7,653 bases of DNA from Synergistaceae bacterium (lineage in GTDB: Bacteria; Synergistota; Synergistia; Synergistales; Aminobacteriaceae). The translations under genes were made by a program, and so were the position numbers. The first letter of the stretch is position 1. Every line of letters starts with the position of its first letter. The DNA is taken from the NCBI GenBank assembly GCA_017458545.1, contig JAFTBA010000206.1, forward strand, positions 1 through 7,653. Direction: 5' to 3'. The notes beneath the pieces were generated by a model that saw only the letters and a program-made list of their open reading frames with translations, was not told where the DNA came from and made no database searches. Of the stretch, positions 1 to 5,849 are shown piece after piece.

Positions 1-66
1 ACTTTTTAAGTAGTAATAGGTAGTATCATTATGCAGGTACAAATTTTTTTGAGGGGTGCTGAAATT

Positions 67-498
67 TTGCAGATTTCGAGCAGGTTTACGATAGCAGTAC
101 ATATACTTGAGTGCATAAGATATTTTGAGGGTGAAGCCTCAATAACCAGTGAATTTCTTTCGGGGAGCATAGGTGTAAACGCCGTAATAATCCGCCGTAT
201 AATCTCTCAGTTAAAATCAGCAGGCCTCGTTAAAGTAGGGCGCGGAAGAATCGGTGTACTCTCAGCCCGTAATCTTGATGACGTTACGCTGTATGACGTT
301 TATTCTGCCGTTGAGGCCGTGAGCAGTGGGGGACTGTTTCATTTTCACCCCAACCCTAACCCCAAATGTCCCGTAGGAAAAAATATTCATGCTCTACTCG
401 ATGACACTTTGAGGAAAATACAGAGGTCATTCGAGGATAGAATGAGAAGCGTAACGCTGAAAGATTTACAGTCTGTAACAGTTGACATTACAGAATAA
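67..498 (+). CDS. Rrf2-family (YwnA-like) transcriptional regulator
   Basis: Winged helix-turn-helix repressor of the Rrf2 family, 143 aa. I chose the TTG at 67 because it gives the family's usual N-terminus (MQISSRFTIAVHIL) and sits 8 nt after GAGGGGTG (51-58); the ATG at 31 would add 12 atypical residues and lacks a good ribosome binding site. The DNA-binding region spans about residues 20-65, with the recognition segment NAVIIRRIISQLKSAGLV and a glycine-rich wing (GRGRIGV). The C-terminal motif HPNPNPKCPVGKNI (94-107) is typical of the Bacillus YwnA subgroup. The three-cysteine Fe-S ligand set of IscR/NsrR is missing: only Cys15 and Cys101 are present. Thiol-based sensing by Cys101 is therefore more likely than an Fe-S cluster (inference). 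A likely operator array lies at its 3' end, so it probably controls the two genes downstream. Confidence 0.92.
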   Translation: MQISSRFTIAVHILECIRYFEGEASITSEFLSGSIGVNAVIIRRIISQLKSAGLVKVGRGRIGVLSARNLDDVTLYDVYSAVEAVSSGGLFHFHPNPNPKCPVGKNIHALLDDTLRKIQRSFEDRMRSVTLKDLQSVTVDITE

Positions 499-550
499 GA
501 CTGTAAAATTACAGATAATGTAACACAAAATATTACAGGAGGAATTACAA
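466..550. promoter_or_regulatory. Clustered CTGTAA/TTACAG half-sites, probable Rrf2 operator
   Basis: Half-sites are TTACAG 466-471, CTGTAA 473-478, TTACAG 488-493, CTGTAA 501-506, TTACAG 509-514, TGTAA 519-523, TTACAG 533-538 and the variant TTACAA 545-550. Two pairs form CTGTAA/aTGTAA-N9-TTACAG (473-493 and 518-538). One pair forms a tight 14-bp palindrome (501-514). Successive TTACAG copies start 22, 21 and 24 bp apart, about two helical turns, so they would lie on one face of the DNA. The array overlaps the promoter for the exported protein. Binding by the upstream Rrf2 regulator is inferred. Confidence 0.6.
482..509 (+). promoter_or_regulatory. Near-consensus sigma-70 promoter for the MBL-like/YwnB-like genes
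   Basis: A perfect -35 TTGACA (482-487) is separated by 16 nt from a -10 TAAAAT (504-509, one mismatch). The -35 lies inside the last codons of the regulator gene, and the -10 lies inside the palindrome at 501-514. A protein bound there would block RNA polymerase. AGGAGG for the next gene is at 537-542. Confidence 0.65.
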
Positions 551-555
551 CAGTC

Positions 556-1428
556 ATGAAGAAATTTTCACTCTCAAAATTTTCACTCTCAATGTCAGTC
601 ATTGCAGCACTGCTAATTGCTTCGGCTGCCTTTGCGTCAGGAATCAGCGTCGGCAATATGAGCGTCCTCAACCTTGACGGCGGTATCAGGCTACACGCTT
701 ACGGAACGGGCGACAACATGAACGATTACTGTTATGTTGTCGAGTCCCCAGAAGGCTTAGTGTTAATCGAGTCGACCGCCTACAGGGAAAACGTTAATGC
801 TCTCGCCGAATACATACGTTCGTTAGGCAAACCACTTGAAGGCGCGTTACTCTCCTATCACCCGAACGGTTACAAATCCTACGGTGATGTCAGAATTTAC
901 GCAACAACAGGAGCGTTAAAGAGCTGGGCAGAGGGCGGAAGCGTCTGGGGATTAACTCAGAGTTTCATCAAAGCTATGGGCGATAAGGTAGCTGAGGATT
1001 TGCCTGCGAGTGCTGACGTTATTGCTGAGGGGCAGACCGTTAAGATTGCAGGTGTTGATTTCGTCATACTCCATGAGTCTGACGGCGAGGGGTACGGTAT
1101 CGCAATACCTGCGGCCAACATAGTATACAGGCACATGATGGGCTCAAAGACCCACAACATACTCCCGGCAATACCCTACATTGAGGCCGAGATAGCGGAG
1201 CTTAAAGGCTACCAGTCAAAAGGTTATGCACTGATTCTCACGAGCCATAATGCCCCCGAAGGAAAAGAAGCTGTTACCGAAAAAATAGCTTACCTCGAAA
1301 AAGTTTCAGAGCTTGCGAAAAGCAGTAAGAACCGTGAAGAGTTCACCGCAGGAGTTAAAGCAGCATTCCCCGATTACAACGGCGAAGCATACCTTGAGAT
1401 GAGCGCAGGGGCATTGTTCACGGAATAA
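556..1428 (+). CDS. Exported metallo-beta-lactamase-fold-like protein with degenerate metal motif
   Basis: A 290-aa protein with a signal peptide: basic start MKK, hydrophobic core at about 13-26 and likely cleavage after AFA27. The mature part resembles the metallo-beta-lactamase superfamily: a first strand pair (YCYVVESPEGLVLIES, 58-73), then LLSYHPNGYKSYG (98-110) where family members carry HxHxDH, then IYAT, then an HESDGEGYGIAIP segment (173-185) where they carry GHTxGS, and finally TSHNAPEG (229-236). The canonical ligands are mostly gone: in my alignment His, Asp and His of the first motif become Ser100, Asn104 and Gly105, leaving His102. His173, His193, His200 and His231 remain. It may bind metal differently, or be a non-catalytic binding protein. 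The ribosome binding site is AGGAGG at 537-542. It sits 21 nt upstream of the YwnB-like gene and is probably repressed by the adjacent Rrf2 protein. The fold assignment is moderate; the substrate is unknown. Confidence 0.7.
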   Translation: MKKFSLSKFSLSMSVIAALLIASAAFASGISVGNMSVLNLDGGIRLHAYGTGDNMNDYCYVVESPEGLVLIESTAYRENVNALAEYIRSLGKPLEGALLSYHPNGYKSYGDVRIYATTGALKSWAEGGSVWGLTQSFIKAMGDKVAEDLPASADVIAEGQTVKIAGVDFVILHESDGEGYGIAIPAANIVYRHMMGSKTHNILPAIPYIEAEIAELKGYQSKGYALILTSHNAPEGKEAVTEKIAYLEKVSELAKSSKNREEFTAGVKAAFPDYNGEAYLEMSAGALFTE

Positions 1429-1449
1429 TTACAGAGGGAGATTCATAGC

Positions 1450-2079
1450 ATGAAAATAGCAGTAGTATGTGCAAACGGCAAAGCAGGAAAGCTCATCACC
1501 GAAGAGGCAGTAAAACGCGGACTTGATGTTACGGCAGTCGTCAGGGGTTCAAACAAAACAAATGCACCTCATACGCTGGTCAAAGATATTCTCGACATTA
1601 AGGCTGAGGATTTGAAGGGTTTTGACGTTGTGATTGACGCTTTCGGGACATTTGACCCTGAGACTTTCGGAATGCACACGAAAACCCTCATGACTCTCTG
1701 CGATGCACTGTCTGGGACTAAGACCCGTCTTCTTGTTGTCGGAGGCGCAGGAAGCCTCTACGTCAACCCCGAACACACAGCACAGTTGTATCAGCAGCCT
1801 GATTTCCCTGAGGATTACAGGCCGTTGGCAACAGCTCAGGCCAATCAGCTCGCCGAACTCAGAAAACGCAATGATGTAAATTGGACGTTCGTGAGTCCTG
1901 CCGCTGATTTCAGGGCAGATGCACCGAGAACAGGAAAGTATATTCTTGCTGGCGAGGAGTTCACTGTGAACTCAAAGGGTGAGAGCATCATAAGTTACGC
2001 GGATTATGCCATAGCTATGGTCGATGAGGCAGTCAACGGAAATCACATTAGGCAGAGGATTTCCGTGCTGGGTGAGTAA
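1450..2079 (+). CDS. YwnB-like NAD(P)-binding Rossmann-fold oxidoreductase (atypical SDR/NmrA-type)
   Basis: A 209-aa cytoplasmic protein of the NAD(P)H-binding atypical short-chain dehydrogenase group, similar to Bacillus YwnB. The N-terminal strand MKIAVVCANGKAGKLITEEA (1-20) is the dinucleotide-binding loop; it keeps the N-G-x-A-G part, but the first glycine of the usual GATGxxG is Cys7. Strand VTAVVR (27-32) follows. Other family landmarks are RLLVVGGAGSLYV (93-105), WTFVSPAADFRADAPRTG (145-162) and the YADYAIAMVDEA helix (183-194). A classical SDR YxxxK catalytic pair is not evident, so its reaction is uncertain; redox or quinone sensing or reduction is a guess from relatives. The start ATG is 9 nt after GAGGGAG (1434-1440). 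It is probably co-transcribed with the upstream exported protein. Pairing a YwnA-like regulator with a YwnB-like enzyme mirrors the Bacillus ywnA-ywnB neighbourhood. Confidence 0.88.
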   Translation: MKIAVVCANGKAGKLITEEAVKRGLDVTAVVRGSNKTNAPHTLVKDILDIKAEDLKGFDVVIDAFGTFDPETFGMHTKTLMTLCDALSGTKTRLLVVGGAGSLYVNPEHTAQLYQQPDFPEDYRPLATAQANQLAELRKRNDVNWTFVSPAADFRADAPRTGKYILAGEEFTVNSKGESIISYADYAIAMVDEAVNGNHIRQRISVLGE

Positions 2080-2109
2080 ATTTACGGCATAAACAGGCTC
2101 AATGACCCA

Positions 2110-2137
2110 TTCCGAATTATATTTAGCATGGTATACT
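2110..2137 (+). promoter_or_regulatory. Extended -10 promoter for the nitronate monooxygenase gene
   Basis: TGGTATACT (2129-2137) matches the extended -10 pattern TGnTATAAT with one mismatch. Only a weak -35 (TTCCGA, 2110-2115; 16-nt spacer) is visible, as is common for extended -10 promoters. It lies in the 102-nt gap after the YwnB-like gene, in which I found no terminator hairpin, so read-through from upstream is also possible. Confidence 0.5.
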
Positions 2138-2181
2138 TCACAGCAACATAACAATCATTTTAAGGATGGTGTGCTTAGAGT

Positions 2182-3264
2182 ATGCCTATATTACAGATAG
2201 GGAAATACCGACCCCGTTATCCTCTCATACAGGGCGGAATGGGTGTAGACATATCAGGCCCTAACTTAGCAGGACATTCGGCAAAAAACGGAGCAATAGG
2301 GACGATTGCAAGCGTTGGACTTGCACATGACTCGCCGCTGTTTCAGATAGAAAAGCATAATTATTTTGACGTAAACGAGATTGTCATAAAGGAAGCTATC
2401 GCAAAAGCTAAATCAATCGCAGGCCCTCAGGGTATAATCGCCGTTAACTGCATGGTGGCATTAACCGATTACGACAGACAGGTGCGTTCATCAGCTGAGG
2501 GCGGAGCAGACATAATAATTTCGGGAGCAGGCCTTCCGTTAAGACTGCCAGATTACACGAAGGATTTTCCTGATGTAGCGTTAGTTCCTATAGTCTCGTC
2601 GGCAAAAGCTGCAAGCCTCATCACCCGTCATTGGGAGAAAAAATATCACCGTATACCCGATGCTTTCATCGTCGAAGAACCTGCAACCGCAGGAGGACAT
2701 TTAGGCGCAATGACGATTGAACAGGTCTATGATCCTGCATTGAGACTCGAAAACGCTGTGCCTGATGTTGTGCGTTACGTTACTGAGGAAATGAAGAGCG
2801 ACATACCCGTTATAGCCGCAGGAGGAATATGGGACAGATCCGATGTCGAACGTGTTTTTGCACTCGGTGCTAAAGGCGTTCAGATGGGTACGAGGTTCGC
2901 ATGTACGTTTGAGGGCGATGCTTCAGACAGGTTCAAACAGGCGTATATTGACGCTAAGGAAGAGGATGTTGTGTTGATTCACAGTCCTGCAGGATTGCCG
3001 GGAAGAGCGATAAAGAATCCTTTTGTCGCTAAATACCTCGAAGGCCAAGTTGAAAGCAAACCGTGTTTCGCTAACTGTCTGAGTCATTGCCGTTACAGAA
3101 AGACTAAAGAAACTTTCTGTATTGCTGCGGCATTGGTTGACGCTCAGGTCGGAAACTGGGAAACAGGATTATTCTTCTGCGGTTCCAACGTCGTTAAGGT
3201 CAATAAGGTTGAACACGTTAAGAACATAATTGATGAGTTGTTCGGTAACGAGACTGCTGAGTAA
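2182..3264 (+). CDS. Nitronate monooxygenase / FMN-dependent 2-nitropropane dioxygenase family protein
   Basis: A 360-aa TIM-barrel flavoprotein of the NMO/FabK superfamily. Family members oxidise nitronates or reduce enoyl-ACP or quinones using FMN. Visible landmarks are PLIQGGMGVDIS (14-25), the EEPATAGGHLG segment (165-175) whose His173 matches the conserved His of the FabK/NMO AGGHxG motif, the phosphate-binding AAGGIWD (212-218) and ALGAKGVQMGTRF (227-239). The C-terminal part has a cysteine cluster CFANCLSHC (Cys295, 299, 303) plus Cys313 and Cys333; a similar Cys-rich tail occurs, from memory, in a clostridial-type subset of the family. The ATG follows AAGGATGG (2162-2169) by 12 nt. 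No acyl-carrier or fatty-acid genes are adjacent, so NMO or a related flavin reductase is favoured over FabK. A role in detoxification beside the redox-type operon is inference. Confidence 0.88.
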   Translation: MPILQIGKYRPRYPLIQGGMGVDISGPNLAGHSAKNGAIGTIASVGLAHDSPLFQIEKHNYFDVNEIVIKEAIAKAKSIAGPQGIIAVNCMVALTDYDRQVRSSAEGGADIIISGAGLPLRLPDYTKDFPDVALVPIVSSAKAASLITRHWEKKYHRIPDAFIVEEPATAGGHLGAMTIEQVYDPALRLENAVPDVVRYVTEEMKSDIPVIAAGGIWDRSDVERVFALGAKGVQMGTRFACTFEGDASDRFKQAYIDAKEEDVVLIHSPAGLPGRAIKNPFVAKYLEGQVESKPCFANCLSHCRYRKTKETFCIAAALVDAQVGNWETGLFFCGSNVVKVNKVEHVKNIIDELFGNETAE

Positions 3265-3307
3265 CCCTAACGCTGCAAAAGCAACGGTGTAATACAGAAA
3301 ACATAAA

Positions 3308-3338
3308 AATCCTCCGTCCACTAACTGAACGGAGGATT
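3308..3338. terminator. Hairpin terminator between convergent genes
   Basis: A perfect 10-bp stem, AATCCTCCGT (3308-3317) with ACGGAGGATT (3329-3338), encloses an 11-nt loop. On the minus strand the stem is followed by ATTTTTATGTTTT, a good U-tract, so it ends the ABC transporter operon. On the plus strand the tail (CTTAATTCTCATTCTT) is weaker but could also stop transcription of the nitronate monooxygenase gene. Confidence 0.85.
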
Positions 3339-3352
3339 CTTAATTCTCATTC

Positions 3353-4111
3353 TTAGCGTCTCAGCACTTTCGACAAAAATTCAATCGTTCTGGGCTGCTT
3401 AGGGTGATCAAAAACTTCATCAGGTGTTCCTTCTTCACTGATTACCCCTTTGTCGATGAACAGCACTCTGTCAGCAATCTTATGAGCGAATCCCATCTCA
3501 TGAGTTACGAGATACATAGTCATTCCCGAATCGGCAAGCTCCTTCATAACATCTAGAACTTCCCCGATCATTTCAGGGTCTAACGCGCTCGTCGGCTCAT
3601 CAAACAGCAGCATATCAGGACTCATTGCCATTGCTCGCGCGATTGCGACTCTCTGCTTCTGGCCTCCCGATAATCTGTCGGGCCATTCGTCTATCTTATC
3701 CGCAAGTCCTACCCTCGCAAGCAGTTCAAGTGCTTTAGCGTCTGCCTCTTCCTGAGTCATTAGCTTCTGGTCAACAGGTGCAAGCGTTAAATTCTTCCTC
3801 ACCGTTAAATGAGGAAACAAATAAAAATGCTGAAACACCATACCCATATGTCTTCTCACCAAATTAATATTGCATTCAGGTGCGGTAATATCCTCGCCCT
3901 TGAAGGTGATTACTCCCGAAGTAGGCACTTCCATTTGATTGAGGCACCTGAGAAATGTTGACTTTCCGGAACCTGATGGCCCTATTACTGCGATTTTCTC
4001 GCCTTTCCTAATACCTGTCGTTATTCCGTTGAGAACTTTCAGCGTTCGGCCGTCCTGAAGCCTGAACGTCTTGTGCAAATCCTTTACCGTCAAAATCATA
4101 TCATCGTTCAT
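3353..4111 (-). CDS. Polar amino acid ABC transporter, ATP-binding protein (GlnQ/HisP type)
   Basis: A 252-aa cytoplasmic ATPase energising amino-acid uptake. All nucleotide-binding motifs are intact: Walker A GPSGSGKS (44-51), Q-loop Gln94 in MVFQHFYLFP, ABC signature LSGGQ (147-151), Walker B MLLFDE (167-172), D-loop SALD (175-178) and the switch His204 in VTHEM. Length and the FYLFPHLTV segment fit the GlnQ/HisP/ArtP subfamily. The gene begins 9 nt after the permease stop; the upstream AAGGGGG within the permease end and GAGG just before the ATG could serve as ribosome binding site. A second in-frame ATG four codons later (4097-4099) is a possible alternative start. It is the last gene of the three-gene operon and is followed by the hairpin terminator. 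Confidence 0.95.
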   Translation of the reverse strand: MNDDMILTVKDLHKTFRLQDGRTLKVLNGITTGIRKGEKIAVIGPSGSGKSTFLRCLNQMEVPTSGVITFKGEDITAPECNINLVRRHMGMVFQHFYLFPHLTVRKNLTLAPVDQKLMTQEEADAKALELLARVGLADKIDEWPDRLSGGQKQRVAIARAMAMSPDMLLFDEPTSALDPEMIGEVLDVMKELADSGMTMYLVTHEMGFAHKIADRVLFIDKGVISEEGTPDEVFDHPKQPRTIEFLSKVLRR

Positions 4112-4120
4112 GGCCTCAAC

Positions 4121-4933
4121 TTACCCCCTTCTGCCTCTGCTTAACCACTGTTCGAGTTTCTTAACGAGTTTACTCAGTACCATAACCATAATCAGATATA
4201 TTATCGCTACCATCACCAAAGGCTGCGAATGTTCAAGCGTTAATGCCTGTATATTCTGGCCTGCCCTCGTCAAATCATCAATACCTATATAACCTGCTAT
4301 TGATGTTTCCTTCAAAAGGGCTATGAACTCGTTAAACAGCATAGGCACAACATTCCTCAATGCCTGCGGTAATATAACGTGTCTCATTGACGACCCGTAT
4401 GTCAGTCCTAATGACCTGGCCGCTTCCATCTGTCCTGCGTCAATAGACTCAATTCCGCCCCTGAATATTTCAGCAACATATGCGCCCGAGTTAAGACCGA
4501 ACGCTAAAATTGCTATGTACTGAGTGTTAAGGTCTCTTGCCGATGCGAAAATAGTAAAATTCCAGATTAACAGCTGAACCATTGCAGGAGTTCCGCGCAA
4601 AACAGTGATGTAAGTTTCAGCAAGTTTGTTCAAAACAGGAATATGCACTCCGCCTTTATGGGCAACACGTATTACACTGAGAATGAGTCCGACAATAACA
4701 CCTATTACAGTTGCTCCCGATGTCATGAAGATTGTTGACTTGAGGCCGTCAACAAGCATCATATAGCGGTTATCCTTAACGAAATTCTGATAGAACCTCC
4801 TGTTGAAATCAGACCATGCCGCTGCCGTGAAGAACCCCGAATCCCAAAGCAAATAGAGCAGGAATGCTCCGACAATCCATAAAAGCAAATCGCCTCTTCC
4901 TGCCCCGTCGTAACGTTTATTTCTCATAGTCAT
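4121..4933 (-). CDS. Polar amino acid ABC transporter, permease (HisM/GlnP type)
   Basis: A 270-aa inner-membrane permease forming the translocation channel. It has a first hydrophobic segment at about 15-36, then an extra loop, then the BPD-transport core with hydrophobic stretches near 66-90, 111-130, 138-155, 198-215 and 238-257. The cytoplasmic EAA loop that docks on the ATPase is clear: EAARSLGL (170-177) through HVILPQAL (185-192). TVLRGTPAMVQLL (110-122) is a hallmark of the amino-acid subfamily. Only one permease is encoded, so the channel is probably a homodimer. The ATG at 4933 overlaps the end of the binding-protein gene by 17 nt; a second ATG two codons later (4927) is also possible. 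The overlap suggests translational coupling and shows that the binding protein's unusual C-terminus is fixed within the operon. Confidence 0.94.
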   Translation of the reverse strand: MTMRNKRYDGAGRGDLLLWIVGAFLLYLLWDSGFFTAAAWSDFNRRFYQNFVKDNRYMMLVDGLKSTIFMTSGATVIGVIVGLILSVIRVAHKGGVHIPVLNKLAETYITVLRGTPAMVQLLIWNFTIFASARDLNTQYIAILAFGLNSGAYVAEIFRGGIESIDAGQMEAARSLGLTYGSSMRHVILPQALRNVVPMLFNEFIALLKETSIAGYIGIDDLTRAGQNIQALTLEHSQPLVMVAIIYLIMVMVLSKLVKKLEQWLSRGRRG

Positions 4934-5723
4934 CTGATTTTACTACTGCAACCTGTTTCGCTCCGACAACGTAATTGTCCGAGAAATCCATGTTCTCTTT
5001 GCGTTCGTCAGTTACTGTAATACCCGCGCAAATCATGTCAACTTTGTTTGTTGAAACTGCCATAGGCAGAGCGTCAAAGTTCATGTTTTCGATGACGAGT
5101 TCGCGGTCTAATTTCTTGGCGATATACGCGCACATTTCAACATCAATTCCTATGAAGCCCGTTCCGACTTTAAGCTCGTAAGGCGCAAAACCTGCCTCAG
5201 TTCCGACGAATAACTTTCCGCCTTTAGCACCTTTGTTGAAGTCAATATCTTCCGGTTTAACCGCTGAATAATCGCCGTCAAGGTACTTTGCGAAAATTCT
5301 ATCCATAGTTCCGTCAGCTTTCATTTCGGCTAACGCTTTGTTGACTGCGCTGACAAGTTCGGTGTTACCCTTCCTGAAACCGATCGCGTAATTTTCCTCA
5401 GAGAGCGGTTCGTTCATGATAGCGAGTCCTTCAACCTCACTGAGGAATCTTTTTGCGGGCATTTCGTCCATGATAACTGCGCGGACTTTGCCCTGCCTTA
5501 AAGCTGCGATAGCGTCAACATATTTCTCGTAGGTAGTGAGGAGTAAGGCTTTTTTGTCACCGAGTAAGTCTTCGGCAAGAAACTGACCGACTGTACCGCG
5601 CTGAGCTGCGAGTTTTTCTGTTTTGAGGTCAGACGGTGATTTGAGCTTCGCCTCATCAGCCGAACAGACTCCGACGCATAACACAAGTACGAACAGTAAC
5701 GCAAAAACTTTCTTAATCTTCAT
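4917..5723 (-). CDS. Circularly permuted amino-acid ABC transporter substrate-binding protein
   Basis: A 268-aa periplasmic binding protein of family 3 (SBP_bac_3) with a signal peptide (core 6-19, likely cleavage after CSA22; no good lipobox). The order of its parts is swapped. Residues 28-148 hold what is normally the second half: SDLKTEKLAAQRGTVGQ (31-47), VIMDEMPAKRFL (83-94), YAIGFRKGN (112-120) and the usual C-terminal end ALAEMKADGTMDRIFAKYL (130-148). A roughly 20-residue linker follows. Then comes the usual mature N-terminus, KLFVGTEAGFAPYE (170-183), GIDVEMCAYIAKKL (192-205), TVTDERKENMDFSDNY (236-251) and the hinge strand AVVK (259-262), at the very end. Ligand residues expected from the family are kept: GTVG (43-46), Asp86 and Arg241. 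The frame is unbroken, the ribosome binding site is GGGAGGA (5734-5740), and permease and ATPase genes follow, so it looks functional. Confidence 0.93.
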   Translation of the reverse strand: MKIKKVFALLFVLVLCVGVCSADEAKLKSPSDLKTEKLAAQRGTVGQFLAEDLLGDKKALLLTTYEKYVDAIAALRQGKVRAVIMDEMPAKRFLSEVEGLAIMNEPLSEENYAIGFRKGNTELVSAVNKALAEMKADGTMDRIFAKYLDGDYSAVKPEDIDFNKGAKGGKLFVGTEAGFAPYELKVGTGFIGIDVEMCAYIAKKLDRELVIENMNFDALPMAVSTNKVDMICAGITVTDERKENMDFSDNYVVGAKQVAVVKSDDYEK

Positions 5724-5759
5724 AACTGAAATATCCTCCCGTGAAAATTTTTTGATTTA

Positions 5760-5820
5760 ATTATAGCTCATAGACAAGGAAAATTATTTTGACTCAAATC
5801 GGGTCATATGAGCATATAAT
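5760..5820. promoter_or_regulatory. Divergent promoter region with shared dyad symmetry
   Basis: Two consensus -10 boxes face outward: TATAAT on the minus strand (5765-5760) for the transporter, and TATAAT on the plus strand (5815-5820) for the WG-repeat gene. Each is preceded by ATGAGC, forming an inverted repeat ATTATAGCTCAT (5760-5771) and ATGAGCaTATAAT (5808-5820). Near the centre lies TTTGA-C-TCAAA (5788-5798). Its TTGACT (5789-5794) could be a plus-strand -35, but the 20-nt spacer is long. No good minus-strand -35 is visible. A shared activator or repressor is inferred. Confidence 0.5.
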
Positions 5821-5849
5821 ATTTCCCGAAAGGATTTGATATTCAAGCC

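Noticed and set aside
1..30. GTAGTA direct repeat (10-15 and 20-25) as regulator operator or promoter
   Set aside because: Only two short copies, with no matching inverted half-site and no -35 visible inside the window. It does not resemble the TTACAG array.
31..66. ATG at 31 as the start of the Rrf2 regulator
   Set aside because: It adds 12 residues not found at the start of this family and has no good ribosome binding site. The TTG at 67 has GAGGGGTG 8 nt upstream and gives the family N-terminus.
387..671. Minus-strand open frame across the operator region
   Set aside because: It overlaps the regulator and the signal-peptide region of the next gene, has no ribosome binding site or recognisable protein features, and the plus-strand genes are clear.
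4917..5723. Binding protein as a pseudogene or as two broken halves
   Set aside because: There is one signal peptide, no frameshift or internal stop, both halves are complete and the permease overlaps its end. A permuted intact gene explains it better.
5724..5849. Riboswitch or structured leader between the divergent genes
   Set aside because: The predicted leaders are only about 20-30 nt long, and no multi-helix structure is apparent.
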